Origin: Campylobacter lari subsp. concheus
Lineage (GTDB): Bacteria; Campylobacterota; Campylobacteria; Campylobacterales; Campylobacteraceae
Direction: 5' to 3'
DNA length: 64,000 nucleotides
NCBI RefSeq assembly: GCF_008245025.1
Contig: NZ_CP043426.1
Coordinates: forward strand, 310,001-374,000
A model generated the notes under the pieces. The model did no database searches. It was not told the DNA's origin and saw only the letters and a program-made list of their open reading frames with translations. Shown one piece after another: positions 7,753 to 16,468 of the stretch. The number at the start of each line of letters is the position of its first letter. The first letter of the stretch is position 1. Position numbers and translations under genes: made by a program.

Positions 7753-8932
7753 AATAAGTTATTTAATAACAAATTTACCGCAGGGTTGGAAAGTTAAAAC
7801 CATAGAAGAAGTTTGTAAAAATTCAAGCTCTAATTTAGCATTAAAAGATATTAAAGATAAAAATGGACAATATCCTGTTTTTGGTGCTAGCGGTATTGTT
7901 GGTTATGTGGATTTTTATCATAAAGATAAAGAATGTTTAGGTATAGTAAAAGATGGAGCCGGAGTAGGAAGAGTTTTTGTATTGCCAAAAAATACTTCAG
8001 TTATAGGAACTTTAAATTATTTAGAAACTTTTGAAAATACTAATCTTAAATATTTGTTTCATTTTCTTTGTAGTGTTGATTTTTCAAAATATGTTTTAGG
8101 TTCAGCTATACCACATATTTATTTTAGAGATTATAAAAAAGAGCAAATTCCACTACCACCCCTTAAAGAGCAAGAAAGGATAGTGGAAATTTTAGATGAG
8201 AGTTTTGCAAAGATAGATGAGAGTATAAAAATCTTAGAGCAGGATTTGCTAAATTTAGATGAGTTAATGCAAAGTGCCATGCAAAAAGCTTTTAACCCTT
8301 TAAAAGATAATATTAAGGAAAACTACAAACTCCCACAAGGTTGGGAATGGAAAAGCTTAGGGGAAATATGTTTTATTACAGATGGAACACACAAAACACC
8401 TAATTATATAAAAACAGGGATTCCTTTTTTATCTGTTAAAAATATTTCTAAAGGTTTTTTTGATTTAAGCGATATCAAATACATTTCATTAGAAGAGCAT
8501 AACAAACTTATAAAAAGAGCTAAGCCTGAATTTGGAGATATTTTAATTTGTCGCATCGGAACCTTGGGAAAGGCTATAAAAATTTCTTTAGATTTTGAAT
8601 TTAGTATTTTCGTTAGTTTGGGACTTTTAAAACCAAAAATTAAAATTATAAGTGATTATTTGGTTTATTTTTTGAATTCTTATTTTATTGAAGGGTGGAT
8701 TGATAATAATAAAGTTGGTGGTGGAACGCATACTGCAAAATTAAATTTAAATATTTTAGAAAAATGCCCTATCGCACTTCCCTCACTCAAAGAGCAAGAG
8801 CAAATCGTTTCTTATTTAGATGAGTTTTCTTCTAATGTAAAAAATTTAAAGCAAAACTATCAAATGCAGATAAAAAACCTACAAGAGCTTAAAAAGTCCT
8901 TGCTAGATAAAGCTTTTCAAGGAAGATTATAA
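7742..8932 (+). CDS. hsdS: type I restriction enzyme, specificity (HsdS) subunit
   Basis: HsdS recognises the bipartite target through two target-recognition domains. The 396 residues show the expected duplicated layout: LPQGWKVKTIEEVC opens the first half and LPQGWEWKSLGEIC the second. Each half ends in a conserved helical spacer (PPLKEQERIVEILDESF and PSLKEQEQIVSYLDEF). The start codon overlaps the end of the RloC gene by 11 bases. The two halves differ in their recognition domains, so the target is expected to be asymmetric. No obvious inverted second hsdS copy exists in the window, so phase switching by inversion is not supported. Confidence 0.93.
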   Translation: MTDKISYLITNLPQGWKVKTIEEVCKNSSSNLALKDIKDKNGQYPVFGASGIVGYVDFYHKDKECLGIVKDGAGVGRVFVLPKNTSVIGTLNYLETFENTNLKYLFHFLCSVDFSKYVLGSAIPHIYFRDYKKEQIPLPPLKEQERIVEILDESFAKIDESIKILEQDLLNLDELMQSAMQKAFNPLKDNIKENYKLPQGWEWKSLGEICFITDGTHKTPNYIKTGIPFLSVKNISKGFFDLSDIKYISLEEHNKLIKRAKPEFGDILICRIGTLGKAIKISLDFEFSIFVSLGLLKPKIKIISDYLVYFLNSYFIEGWIDNNKVGGGTHTAKLNLNILEKCPIALPSLKEQEQIVSYLDEFSSNVKNLKQNYQMQIKNLQELKKSLLDKAFQGRL

Positions 8933-8933
8933 A

Positions 8934-9040
8934 TGTTAAAATTTTTATCAAATTTTAACATAAGGACTAGATATGTTAAAAATTTTTGATTTTTTTAACA
9001 TATTTTTTTATAATGTTAAAAATTTTAAAAAATTTTAACA
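8934..9040. repeat. three palindromes at 40-bp spacing before fic
   Basis: Three inverted repeats of the form TGTTAAAA...TTTTAACA occupy the gap between hsdS and fic. Copy 1 is 8934-8960 with perfect 11-bp arms. Copy 2 is 8971-9003 with perfect 12-bp arms. Copy 3 is 9014-9040 with 8-bp perfect arms and near-perfect extensions. The TGTTAA starts are at 8934, 8974 and 9014, exactly 40 bp apart. The last one ends 13 bases before the fic start codon. Repeated operators for the DNA-binding C-terminal domain of Fic are the likely meaning (inference). Confidence 0.75.
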
Positions 9041-9052
9041 TATGGAAAAATT

Positions 9053-10123
9053 ATGAAAGAATTCATACCACCAAAACTTCCTTTAGATATAGAATTAAAT
9101 GCAAATATTTATGGTCTCATCATTAGGGCTTCGAGAAAATTAGCGGAGTTAAATGGACTTAGCAAAAGCATGCCTAATCCAAATATATTAATCAATGCTT
9201 TGATCTTGCAAGAAGCTAAAGATTCTAGCGAGATAGAAAATATTATTACCACTCACGATGAACTTTTTTTATCTCAAATCGATGAAAGTAAACTTACAAG
9301 AGCGGCAAAAGAAGTAAAAGACTATGAAAATGCTTTAAAAAAAGGATATGAGCTTTTAAAAAAAGAGCAATTATTAAGAAATGCACATATTTTAGAAATT
9401 CAAAAAAGACTAGAAAGAAATAATGCAGGTTTTAGAAAACAAAGCGGAACTACACTGATAAATCCTACCACAGGAGAAATCAAACACACACCCCCGCAAA
9501 ATCCTAGTGACATACAAGAACTTATGGGAAATTTGGAGCGATACATCAACGATGATACTTTAGATGAACTTGATTTTTTGGTAAAAATGGCAATCATTCA
9601 TTATCAGTTTGAAAGCATACATCCATTTTACGATGGTAATGGTAGAACAGGCAGGATTATCAATATACTTTATTTAGTTTATAAAGGCTTGCTTGATTTG
9701 CCTATCTTGTATTTAAGCGCTTATATAGTAAATAACAAAGAAGAGTATTACAATCTTTTACAAAAAGTACGTGATGAAGGTGCAATTTTAGAATGGATAG
9801 AATACATACTCAAAGGTGTAGAGCAAACTGCCATAAAGACAATTGAAACTATCATTATAATAGAAAAAATGATGATTGATGTAAGCGATATTTTACAAAA
9901 TAAAACGAATTTTTACAGCAAAGACTTTGTGGAGCTTTTGTTTTCTCATCCTTATACAAAGATAGACTTTTTGATAAATAAATTAGATATTTCTAGGCAA
10001 AGTGCCTCAAAATACCTTAAAATTTGTGAAAATTTAGGGGTGCTAGAGTGCATTAAAATGGGTAGAAATAATTATTATATTAATATAGAACTTTTAAGAC
10101 TTTTTAGAAAGGGAATTTTTTAA
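9053..10123 (+). CDS. Fic protein with C-terminal winged helix
   Basis: Fic proteins transfer AMP (or another group) from a nucleotide to target side chains. The catalytic motif HPFYDGNGRTGR is complete at residues 190-201. The inhibitory motif [S/T]xxxE[G/N] lies N-terminal to it (S58 SEI E62 N63), so this is a self-inhibited class II Fic protein. The last 60 residues form a winged-helix DNA-binding domain (KLDISRQSASKYLKICE). The gene lies inside the type I restriction locus between hsdS and hsdM, and its stop codon is immediately followed by the hsdM start. The three palindromes just upstream suggest that it represses its own operon. The target is unknown. Confidence 0.9.
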   Translation: MKEFIPPKLPLDIELNANIYGLIIRASRKLAELNGLSKSMPNPNILINALILQEAKDSSEIENIITTHDELFLSQIDESKLTRAAKEVKDYENALKKGYELLKKEQLLRNAHILEIQKRLERNNAGFRKQSGTTLINPTTGEIKHTPPQNPSDIQELMGNLERYINDDTLDELDFLVKMAIIHYQFESIHPFYDGNGRTGRIINILYLVYKGLLDLPILYLSAYIVNNKEEYYNLLQKVRDEGAILEWIEYILKGVEQTAIKTIETIIIIEKMMIDVSDILQNKTNFYSKDFVELLFSHPYTKIDFLINKLDISRQSASKYLKICENLGVLECIKMGRNNYYINIELLRLFRKGIF

Positions 10124-11617
10124 ATGCAAAGTAAAATCGATAAAATCACAGATATTCTAAGACGCGATGATGGCATAAGCGGTGCTATGCATTATAGTGA
10201 GCAGATTAGCTGGGTGCTTTTTTTGAAATTTTTAGATGATTATGAAGAAGAGTTAAAGCTAGAAGCTGAGTTAGATGAAAAGCCTTATAAGGCTATTTTG
10301 CAAGAAAAATTCAGTTGGAGGGCTTGGGCAGCACCTAAAACAAACGAAGGAAAGCTTGATGTAAAAAATGCTTTAAGCGGAAGTGATTTACTAAGCTTTG
10401 TTAATGATGAGCTTTTTCCATACCTAAAAAGTTTTAAAGATAATGAAAATTTCAAAAGCATAGAGTATAAGATAGGCGGAATTTTTGAATTTATAGACAA
10501 CCGCATAGCTAATGGCCATACTTTAAGAGAAGTTATAAATTTAGTCGATGAGCTAAGTTTTAGCAAAGAAAGTGATGTATTTGCTTTAGGTGAGGTTTAT
10601 GAGAAGCTTTTAAAAGACATGGGAAGCGATGGGGGAAATAGCGGGGAGTTTTATACCCCAAGACCTTTGGTTAGAGCCATGGTGGAGGTGCTAGACCCTA
10701 AAGCAAAAGAGAGAATTTATGATCCTGCATGTGGGAGTTGTGGGTTTTTAGTAGAGAGTTTTTTGCATATTCTTTATGAAGATAGGGCAAAAAAGAAAAA
10801 AGCAAATTTGAGTGTGGAAGAACTTGAATTTTTACAAAATGATGCCTTGTTTGGCAAAGAAAAAACTCCGCTAAGTTATGCAATGGGCGTGATGAATATG
10901 ATCTTACATGAGGTTAAGTCCCCAAATATCATCAAAACCAATACTCTAAATAAAAAAATCACAGACATAACTGAAAATGAAAAATACGAAGTGATTTTGG
11001 CAAATCCTCCTTTTGGTGGCAAAGAAAAAGATCAAATTCAAAATAACTTTCCTATAAAATCAAATGCTACCGAGCTTTTATTCTTACAGCATATTTTAAA
11101 GTCTTTGAAAAACAATGGAAGATGTGCCATAGTAGTGCCTGAAGGAGTGCTTTTTCAAAATTCAAATGCCTTTGTGAGTGTAAAAAAAGACTTGCTAGAA
11201 AATTTTAATCTCGAATGTGTTTTAAGCTTGCCAAGTGGGGTATTTTTGCCTTATAGTGCAGTAAAAACTAATGTGCTTTTTTTCTCTAAAGGACAAAGAA
11301 GTATTTGTGGTGAAAATGATGAGAGTGTGTATTACTATGAGCTTGTACCACCTTTTAAATTGACTAAAAACAAACCTTTAGAATACACACATTTGCAAGA
11401 ATTTTTAAAATGTTATAAAGAAAGAAAAATCACAGCTAATTCTTATTTGGTAAGTAAAAAAGAACTTGAAGAAAGAAATTATGATTTAAGTGCTAAAAAT
11501 CCAAACGTAAAAGAAGAAAAAACTTTGCGTGAAGTAGAGGAAATTTTAAGCGAATTAGAGCAAAATCAAAAACAAGCAAAAATGCTTTTTGAGAAAATTC
11601 AAAAAGCACTTGTTTAA
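10124..11617 (+). CDS. hsdM: type I restriction enzyme, methylase (HsdM) subunit
   Basis: HsdM methylates adenine in the target recognised by HsdS and protects the host genome. In this 497-residue protein the N-terminal helical domain is followed by the SAM motif YDPACGSCGF (199-208) and the catalytic NPPF (294-297), and the C-terminal part is helical for HsdS contact. It follows fic with no gap. The stop codon overlaps that of the convergent moeA gene (shared TTAA). Placing hsdM at the far end of the locus, behind fic, could let the Fic operators influence methylase expression separately from hsdR (inference). Confidence 0.94.
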   Translation: MQSKIDKITDILRRDDGISGAMHYSEQISWVLFLKFLDDYEEELKLEAELDEKPYKAILQEKFSWRAWAAPKTNEGKLDVKNALSGSDLLSFVNDELFPYLKSFKDNENFKSIEYKIGGIFEFIDNRIANGHTLREVINLVDELSFSKESDVFALGEVYEKLLKDMGSDGGNSGEFYTPRPLVRAMVEVLDPKAKERIYDPACGSCGFLVESFLHILYEDRAKKKKANLSVEELEFLQNDALFGKEKTPLSYAMGVMNMILHEVKSPNIIKTNTLNKKITDITENEKYEVILANPPFGGKEKDQIQNNFPIKSNATELLFLQHILKSLKNNGRCAIVVPEGVLFQNSNAFVSVKKDLLENFNLECVLSLPSGVFLPYSAVKTNVLFFSKGQRSICGENDESVYYYELVPPFKLTKNKPLEYTHLQEFLKCYKERKITANSYLVSKKELEERNYDLSAKNPNVKEEKTLREVEEILSELEQNQKQAKMLFEKIQKALV

Positions 11618-12795
11618 GGCATAAAAATTATATCAACCAAATCATTTTCTTTTATATCATCATGTGCTATCATAAGTGCAGCTTTGTGGTTAAGGTTGTT
11701 GATGATGGCACTTGAGCCTTGTTTTTTGCCTTTTAAATTGGCGTAAATTTTTCCATCTTTAAATTCTATATTACAAGCTACAAATTCTAAATGCAAACTT
11801 TTTTTCTTATAGTCAGTATTTGCAAATGCCTTAAATACATAGTCTTTTTCTTGTAAAAGCCAAGCATTTAAAAGTTCTCTCACATATAAATTAAACATCA
11901 CCATAGCCGAGTATGGAAAACCCGGTAGGGCAAAGATGAATTTATCTTCAAATTTGGCTATTTTGATGTGTTTACCAGGCTTTACATTGACTTTGTCTAT
12001 GATGATTTCATACTCTTTAACGGCTTGTTTTAAAAAGTCAAAATCCCCCATGGAAACTCCACCAGTGGTAACTAAAATATCACACGCATTAAGTGCTTGT
12101 TTTAAAACACTCGGGGTTTTTTGCATATCATCTTTTAAAAGTGGAAAAATTCTAGCTTCAGCACCAAGTTTTTTTGCCATATTAGCTATGGCTATATGGT
12201 TTGATGAGCGAATTTGTGCAGGGTGCTCTAAGCTTTCGCCTAAGTCTTTGATCTCACTTCCGCTGCTTAGCACGCCTATGATAGGTTTAGCAAAAACGCA
12301 AATATGAAAATATCCAAGTTCGGCTAAAAGTGCTATCTCGCTATAGCCTATTTTTGTGCCTTTAGTGAGTAAAATTTCACCCTCGGTGTAGCTCTCACCC
12401 ACCTTTCTCACAGCAAAGCCTTGCGGGACTTTTTCTTTGATGCAAACCACACCATTTTTAATTTCTACTTTTTCCACAGGCACTAAGGTATCACAACCAT
12501 CACTCATTAAAGAGCCTGTAAAGGTTTTAACACATTCTTTATTTTGTATTTTAAAGCTTGGGAAAACTCCCGCAGGTACTTCGCCTATGATAGACAAAGG
12601 CTCATCTTGCTCGCTAAATTTGATCGCATAGCCATCCATAGAAGCTGTGGGAAATTGAGGATTATTGGTAGAAGCTTTGATGTCTATGGCTAAAATTCTA
12701 TCTAAGCACTGTGTTAAAGCAATGTTTTCTATTTTTTCATATGTTTGTATGTGTGAATAAAGTATATCTAAACTTTGACTATAAGAAGTTAGCAT
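11614..12795 (-). CDS. moeA: molybdopterin molybdenumtransferase MoeA
   Basis: MoeA inserts molybdate into adenylylated molybdopterin to complete the molybdenum cofactor. The 393-residue protein has the typical N-terminal FPTASMDGYA (48-57), the domain III motif TTGGVSMGDFDF (243-254), and ALPGFPYSAMVMF further on. It is the last gene of a minus-strand group with moaE (2-base gap), moaD and a multicopper oxidase. The cofactor is needed by the formate dehydrogenase encoded at 18539. The layout matches C. jejuni Cj1516-Cj1519. Confidence 0.93.
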   Translation of the reverse strand: MLTSYSQSLDILYSHIQTYEKIENIALTQCLDRILAIDIKASTNNPQFPTASMDGYAIKFSEQDEPLSIIGEVPAGVFPSFKIQNKECVKTFTGSLMSDGCDTLVPVEKVEIKNGVVCIKEKVPQGFAVRKVGESYTEGEILLTKGTKIGYSEIALLAELGYFHICVFAKPIIGVLSSGSEIKDLGESLEHPAQIRSSNHIAIANMAKKLGAEARIFPLLKDDMQKTPSVLKQALNACDILVTTGGVSMGDFDFLKQAVKEYEIIIDKVNVKPGKHIKIAKFEDKFIFALPGFPYSAMVMFNLYVRELLNAWLLQEKDYVFKAFANTDYKKKSLHLEFVACNIEFKDGKIYANLKGKKQGSSAIINNLNHKAALMIAHDDIKENDLVDIIFMP

Positions 12796-12796
12796 T

Positions 12797-13243
12797 TTAG
12801 TCCTTAGTGCTTAAAATTCCCGCTCCTTGAAGTTTCAAAGAGCGTTCTTTAGCATAAATTTTTTCGCCATTAATGATATCATATTTCCATATAGGCGCAC
12901 TTGCTTTAAAATCTTCTACAAAATCATTAATTAGTTTTAATCCTAGTTTTCTTTGCTTGCTTAAAACTCCAGCAAAATAAGAACTCTCATGTACCTTAAC
13001 CTCACCAATAGAGTGAGCAAACATTAAGCTTACATTTTCATTCGCAAGTTTTTGGCACCATTTTTCAAACCAAGTTCTCAATAAAGGCTCATATATATCA
13101 AAACTCAAAGCCTCAATCTCATCTTCAGCTCTCACTATACCGCAAAATGTGATCAAAGCTCCGCAGTTTTTATTTTTAGCATATTCATACCATCTAGTAT
13201 AAATGCTAGGAATTTCTAAGGCTCCTTGGTGTAATTCAAACAT
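12797..13243 (-). CDS. moaE: molybdopterin synthase large subunit MoaE
   Basis: MoaE with MoaD converts precursor Z (cPMP) to molybdopterin by adding two sulfurs. The 148-residue product shows the family motifs ALITFCGIVRAED (near residue 30) and MFAHSIGEVKVHESS, with the lysine-rich LSKQRKLGLKLI region that shapes the active site. It lies three bases after moaD and two before moeA, so the three genes form one transcription unit. Confidence 0.93.
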   Translation of the reverse strand: MFELHQGALEIPSIYTRWYEYAKNKNCGALITFCGIVRAEDEIEALSFDIYEPLLRTWFEKWCQKLANENVSLMFAHSIGEVKVHESSYFAGVLSKQRKLGLKLINDFVEDFKASAPIWKYDIINGEKIYAKERSLKLQGAGILSTKD

Positions 13244-13246
13244 AAC

Positions 13247-13468
13247 TCAACCTCCACAAACCGGTGGTAATAAACAAATTTTATCCCCATCTTTTAAGGT
13301 GGTTTCATCATCAAAAACCATTTCATCATTTAAAGCAACCGCACAAAGCTCAAGCCACTCTTTTAAGCTTTCATCTTGCCCTAAAATTGCTTTTAATTCT
13401 TTAAGATTGCTTACATTTAGTTCTAAGCTTTCTTTGTTAATTGGCCCTAAAAATTCAACTTTTACCAT
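13247..13468 (-). CDS. moaD: molybdopterin synthase sulfur carrier MoaD
   Basis: This 73-residue ubiquitin-like protein ends in CGG, the di-glycine terminus that carries the thiocarboxylate used by MoaE. The pattern GDKICLLPPVCGG at the C terminus is typical. It precedes moaE by three bases and follows the multicopper oxidase gene by 11 bases. Confidence 0.92.
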   Translation of the reverse strand: MVKVEFLGPINKESLELNVSNLKELKAILGQDESLKEWLELCAVALNDEMVFDDETTLKDGDKICLLPPVCGG

Positions 13469-13479
13469 TTTTTTTACCT

Positions 13480-15024
13480 TTATTCTTTTATTTCTAAAAT
13501 TCCCATCATTCCAAGATCTTCATGCTCTAAAATATGGCAGTGAAACATTCTAATACCGGTAAATTTTTGAATCATTCTAAGTCTTAATTCTTCTTTAGGT
13601 CTTACATTAATCGTATCTTGCAATGCTCTGAATTTTGCTTTTGTTGTTTTACCCTTAAATTTAGAAGATATGAGTTCAAATTGTGTTCCGTGTATATGGA
13701 AAGGATGATCCATATGTGAAGAATTTTTTACCACCCATTCTTCTACTTCATTTAATTTTGAGATTAAATCTGTTCTATTCATATCAAATGTTTTACCATT
13801 GATTAAAAACATAGAGGCAAGGCTTTTTTTGATTTCTTCTTCACTTTTCTTACTAATACCATGCATTTGCATGTGATCTTCACTCATAATCACTTCTTTA
13901 AAGCTTGTAGCTTCTTTTAAAGGTGGAAATTCGCGTAGTTTTTCAGGTATATTTTCTATAGTTTTTTCTACTTTAAGATCAGCTAACATAAGAGTGTAAG
14001 GTTCTTCTTTAATAAGCATTTTATCGCGGTCATAATAAGTACTTTCAAGTTTAAATTCACCCTTACTTGCTTTGATTAGCACTTCTACTCTTGAAGCAGG
14101 ACTTAAAAATAACTCATCTAATTCAATACCTTTTTCTATAAGCCCTCCATCAGTTCCTACTAAAATAAATTTAGCACCTTTAATGCGTAAATTTAAATAT
14201 CTTGCAGCACAAAAATTATAAATACGAATTCTTTGAGCTTTGTCAAGTGTTATTTTTGGTTTTAATTGTCCATTGATAAGAACTAAATTTCCTTCTCTAC
14301 CATTTAGCCAATCAAATAAATTATTATCAGGAATTTGTGCATTTTCATCTAAACGCAAATCACTAATCACCCAATCTTGCTCTTGTAAATGCGACAACGC
14401 ATCTTTTTTAGCTTTAACTACAAATACCCCTGCTAAGCCTTTATAAACTTGCTTTGCTGTGGTGTAGTGTGGGTGTGGATGATACCAGTAGGTTCCTGCT
14501 GAATTTTCTCTAAGTTTAAAGCGATAAATTCTTTCTCTACCCGGCATGATAGGATCATGTGGGTTACCATCTTGTTCAGGCGGTATATCAAGTCCATGCC
14601 AGTGGATAGTAGTTGGTTCTTTTAAACTATTTTTTACCAAAATTTCTACAGTATCACCTTCATAAACTTCTATTTTAGGTCCAGGTATAGAGCCATTGTA
14701 AGTAAAGCATTTTGTTTTTTTACCTTTAACAAGTTCTATTTGACTTTCTTTGATTTCTATACTTGATCTAAAGAAATTTTTCTTTGTGCTTGTGTTTTTT
14801 AGAAGTTTTAAATTTGCTAATGTTTGTCCGCTAGGAAAGTCTTTTTCGTTGAGTAATTTAATGTTTGGATTTTCTAGTTTAATAAAAGAAGTATCAATTT
14901 CTTTTGTATCTTTTTGTGTGTGTTTTGAATGCATATTGTGATGAGAATGATCTCCCATTGCATAAACACTGCTAATACTTGCTAAACTTAAAGCATTAAA
15001 TTTTAAAAATAACCTTCTATCCAT
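13480..15024 (-). CDS. cueO: multicopper oxidase, CueO-like, Tat-exported
   Basis: This 514-residue enzyme oxidises Cu(I) in the periplasm and protects against copper. The N terminus MDRRLFLKFN is a twin-arginine signal, followed by a histidine-rich stretch (GDHSHHNMHSKH, 24-35). All copper-binding motifs are present: HWHG (141-144), HPH (182-184), DHPFHIHG and MFHCHILEHEDLGMM near the C terminus. It corresponds to C. jejuni Cj1516, which I recall as a copper oxidase. The minus-strand promoter has TATAAT at 15064-15069. Why it leads the moaD-moaE-moeA group is not evident; the neighbours may simply be co-transcribed. Confidence 0.92.
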   Translation of the reverse strand: MDRRLFLKFNALSLASISSVYAMGDHSHHNMHSKHTQKDTKEIDTSFIKLENPNIKLLNEKDFPSGQTLANLKLLKNTSTKKNFFRSSIEIKESQIELVKGKKTKCFTYNGSIPGPKIEVYEGDTVEILVKNSLKEPTTIHWHGLDIPPEQDGNPHDPIMPGRERIYRFKLRENSAGTYWYHPHPHYTTAKQVYKGLAGVFVVKAKKDALSHLQEQDWVISDLRLDENAQIPDNNLFDWLNGREGNLVLINGQLKPKITLDKAQRIRIYNFCAARYLNLRIKGAKFILVGTDGGLIEKGIELDELFLSPASRVEVLIKASKGEFKLESTYYDRDKMLIKEEPYTLMLADLKVEKTIENIPEKLREFPPLKEATSFKEVIMSEDHMQMHGISKKSEEEIKKSLASMFLINGKTFDMNRTDLISKLNEVEEWVVKNSSHMDHPFHIHGTQFELISSKFKGKTTKAKFRALQDTINVRPKEELRLRMIQKFTGIRMFHCHILEHEDLGMMGILEIKE

Positions 15025-15063
15025 TAAATTTTTACTCCTAAATTAATTTTGATTTGGATTTTG

Positions 15064-15115
15064 ATTATAGCTATTATTTGATTAATGATTGTAAATTATA
15101 AAAACAAGGTATAAT
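15064..15115. promoter_or_regulatory. divergent -10 boxes of cueO and nspC
   Basis: Minus-strand TATAAT (15064-15069) faces cueO and plus-strand TATAAT (15110-15115) faces nspC. The 144-base gap between the genes therefore carries back-to-back promoters. No clear copper-regulator palindrome was seen. Confidence 0.5.
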
Positions 15116-15168
15116 TTTAATATGATTTGTTATACAAGTGGTTTTAAATCAAAAAATTAAGGAAAGAT

Positions 15169-16332
15169 ATGCTAATTAAAAATCATCTAGATAAAGACTT
15201 TCAAACCCCTGCTTATATTTTAGAAGAAGATAAACTTAGAAAAAATTGTGAGCTTTTAGCTAAAGTGAGCGAGCAAAGTGGAGTAAAAGTTTTGCTTGCT
15301 CTAAAGGGTTTTGCCTTTTCAGGTGCTATGGATATAGTGGGTGAGTATTTATCAGGTTGTACTTGCAGTGGGCTTTGGGAAGCTAAATTTGCAAAAGAAT
15401 ATATGGATAAAGAAATTCATACTTTTTCACCTGCTTTTAAAGAGGATGAAATAGATGAAATCATTGATCTTTCACACCATATAGTATTTAACTCTTTTAA
15501 TCAGTTTAAAAAATTTAAAGACAAAGCAAGTTGCAAATCTCTTGGTTTGCGTTGCAATCCAGAGCTTTCGGTAGCTCCAAAAGAACTTTATAATCCTTGT
15601 GGTAGATTTTCAAGATTAGGAATTCGTGCGATTGATTTTGAAAATGAAGATTTAAGTACTTTAAGCGGACTTCATTTTCATGCTTTATGTGAAGAAAGTG
15701 CACATTCTTTAGAGCTTGTGTTAAATGCTTTTGAAGCTAAATTTTCAAAATTTATTAAAAATATGAAATGGATTAACTTTGGTGGGGGTCATCATATCAC
15801 AAAAGAAGGTTATGACACGCAAAAACTAATTAATCTTTGTAAAAAATTTAGCGATAAATACGGTGTACAAGTGTATCTTGAGCCAGGTGAGGCTGTGGGT
15901 TGGCAGTGTGGGACTTTAGTTGCAAGTGTGATAGATATAGTAGAAAATGAGAAAAAAATAGCTATTTTAGATACTTCAAGTGAAGCTCATATGCCAGATA
16001 CTATCATTATGCCTTATACAAGCGAGGTTTTAAATACTAGAATTTTATCAAGTCGTGATGGGGAAAAATATAGTGAGTTAAAAGAAGATGAATTTGCTTA
16101 TTTACTTGGTGGTAATACTTGTTTAGCAGGGGATATCATGGGCGAGTATGCTTTTAATCAAGAGTTAAAAATAGGGCAAAAAATAGCATTTTTAGATCAA
16201 ATCCATTATTCTATAGTCAAAAATACTACTTTTAATGGAGTAAGACTTCCAAATTTAATGTTCTTAGACAAGAATGAAAATTTATCTATGGTAAGAGAAT
16301 TTGGTTATGAAAATTATTCAAAAAGAAACTAA
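15169..16332 (+). CDS. nspC: carboxynorspermidine decarboxylase
   Basis: This 387-residue PLP enzyme decarboxylates carboxy(nor)spermidine, the last step of the alternative spermidine pathway used by Campylobacter. It belongs to the alanine-racemase-fold decarboxylases: the PLP lysine lies in LLALKGFAF (near residue 45), glycine-rich WINFGGGHH binds the phosphate, and LEPGEAVGW and GGNTCLAGD (substrate cysteine) are conserved. The start has AAGGAAAG. It is a single-gene unit with its own promoter, equivalent to Cj1515c. Confidence 0.92.
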   Translation: MLIKNHLDKDFQTPAYILEEDKLRKNCELLAKVSEQSGVKVLLALKGFAFSGAMDIVGEYLSGCTCSGLWEAKFAKEYMDKEIHTFSPAFKEDEIDEIIDLSHHIVFNSFNQFKKFKDKASCKSLGLRCNPELSVAPKELYNPCGRFSRLGIRAIDFENEDLSTLSGLHFHALCEESAHSLELVLNAFEAKFSKFIKNMKWINFGGGHHITKEGYDTQKLINLCKKFSDKYGVQVYLEPGEAVGWQCGTLVASVIDIVENEKKIAILDTSSEAHMPDTIIMPYTSEVLNTRILSSRDGEKYSELKEDEFAYLLGGNTCLAGDIMGEYAFNQELKIGQKIAFLDQIHYSIVKNTTFNGVRLPNLMFLDKNENLSMVREFGYENYSKRN

Positions 16333-16468
16333 AAATTGAGTTTTTTTGTAGTTTTTTGCAAATTTATGTTTTTTAAATAAAACTTTTTTTAAAATAGAAA
16401 TGGAAACTGAAAATTAACAAAACTACAACGCTAAGCTTTTTCTAGTGTGTAATGTTTAGGAGTAATTT

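Noticed and set aside
7742-8932. phase-variable hsdS by inversion
   Set aside because: Only one hsdS is present and no long inverted repeats or recombinase gene were seen.
8934-9040. CRISPR-like array
   Set aside because: The units are self-complementary AT-rich palindromes with no distinct spacers and only three copies; there are no cas genes.
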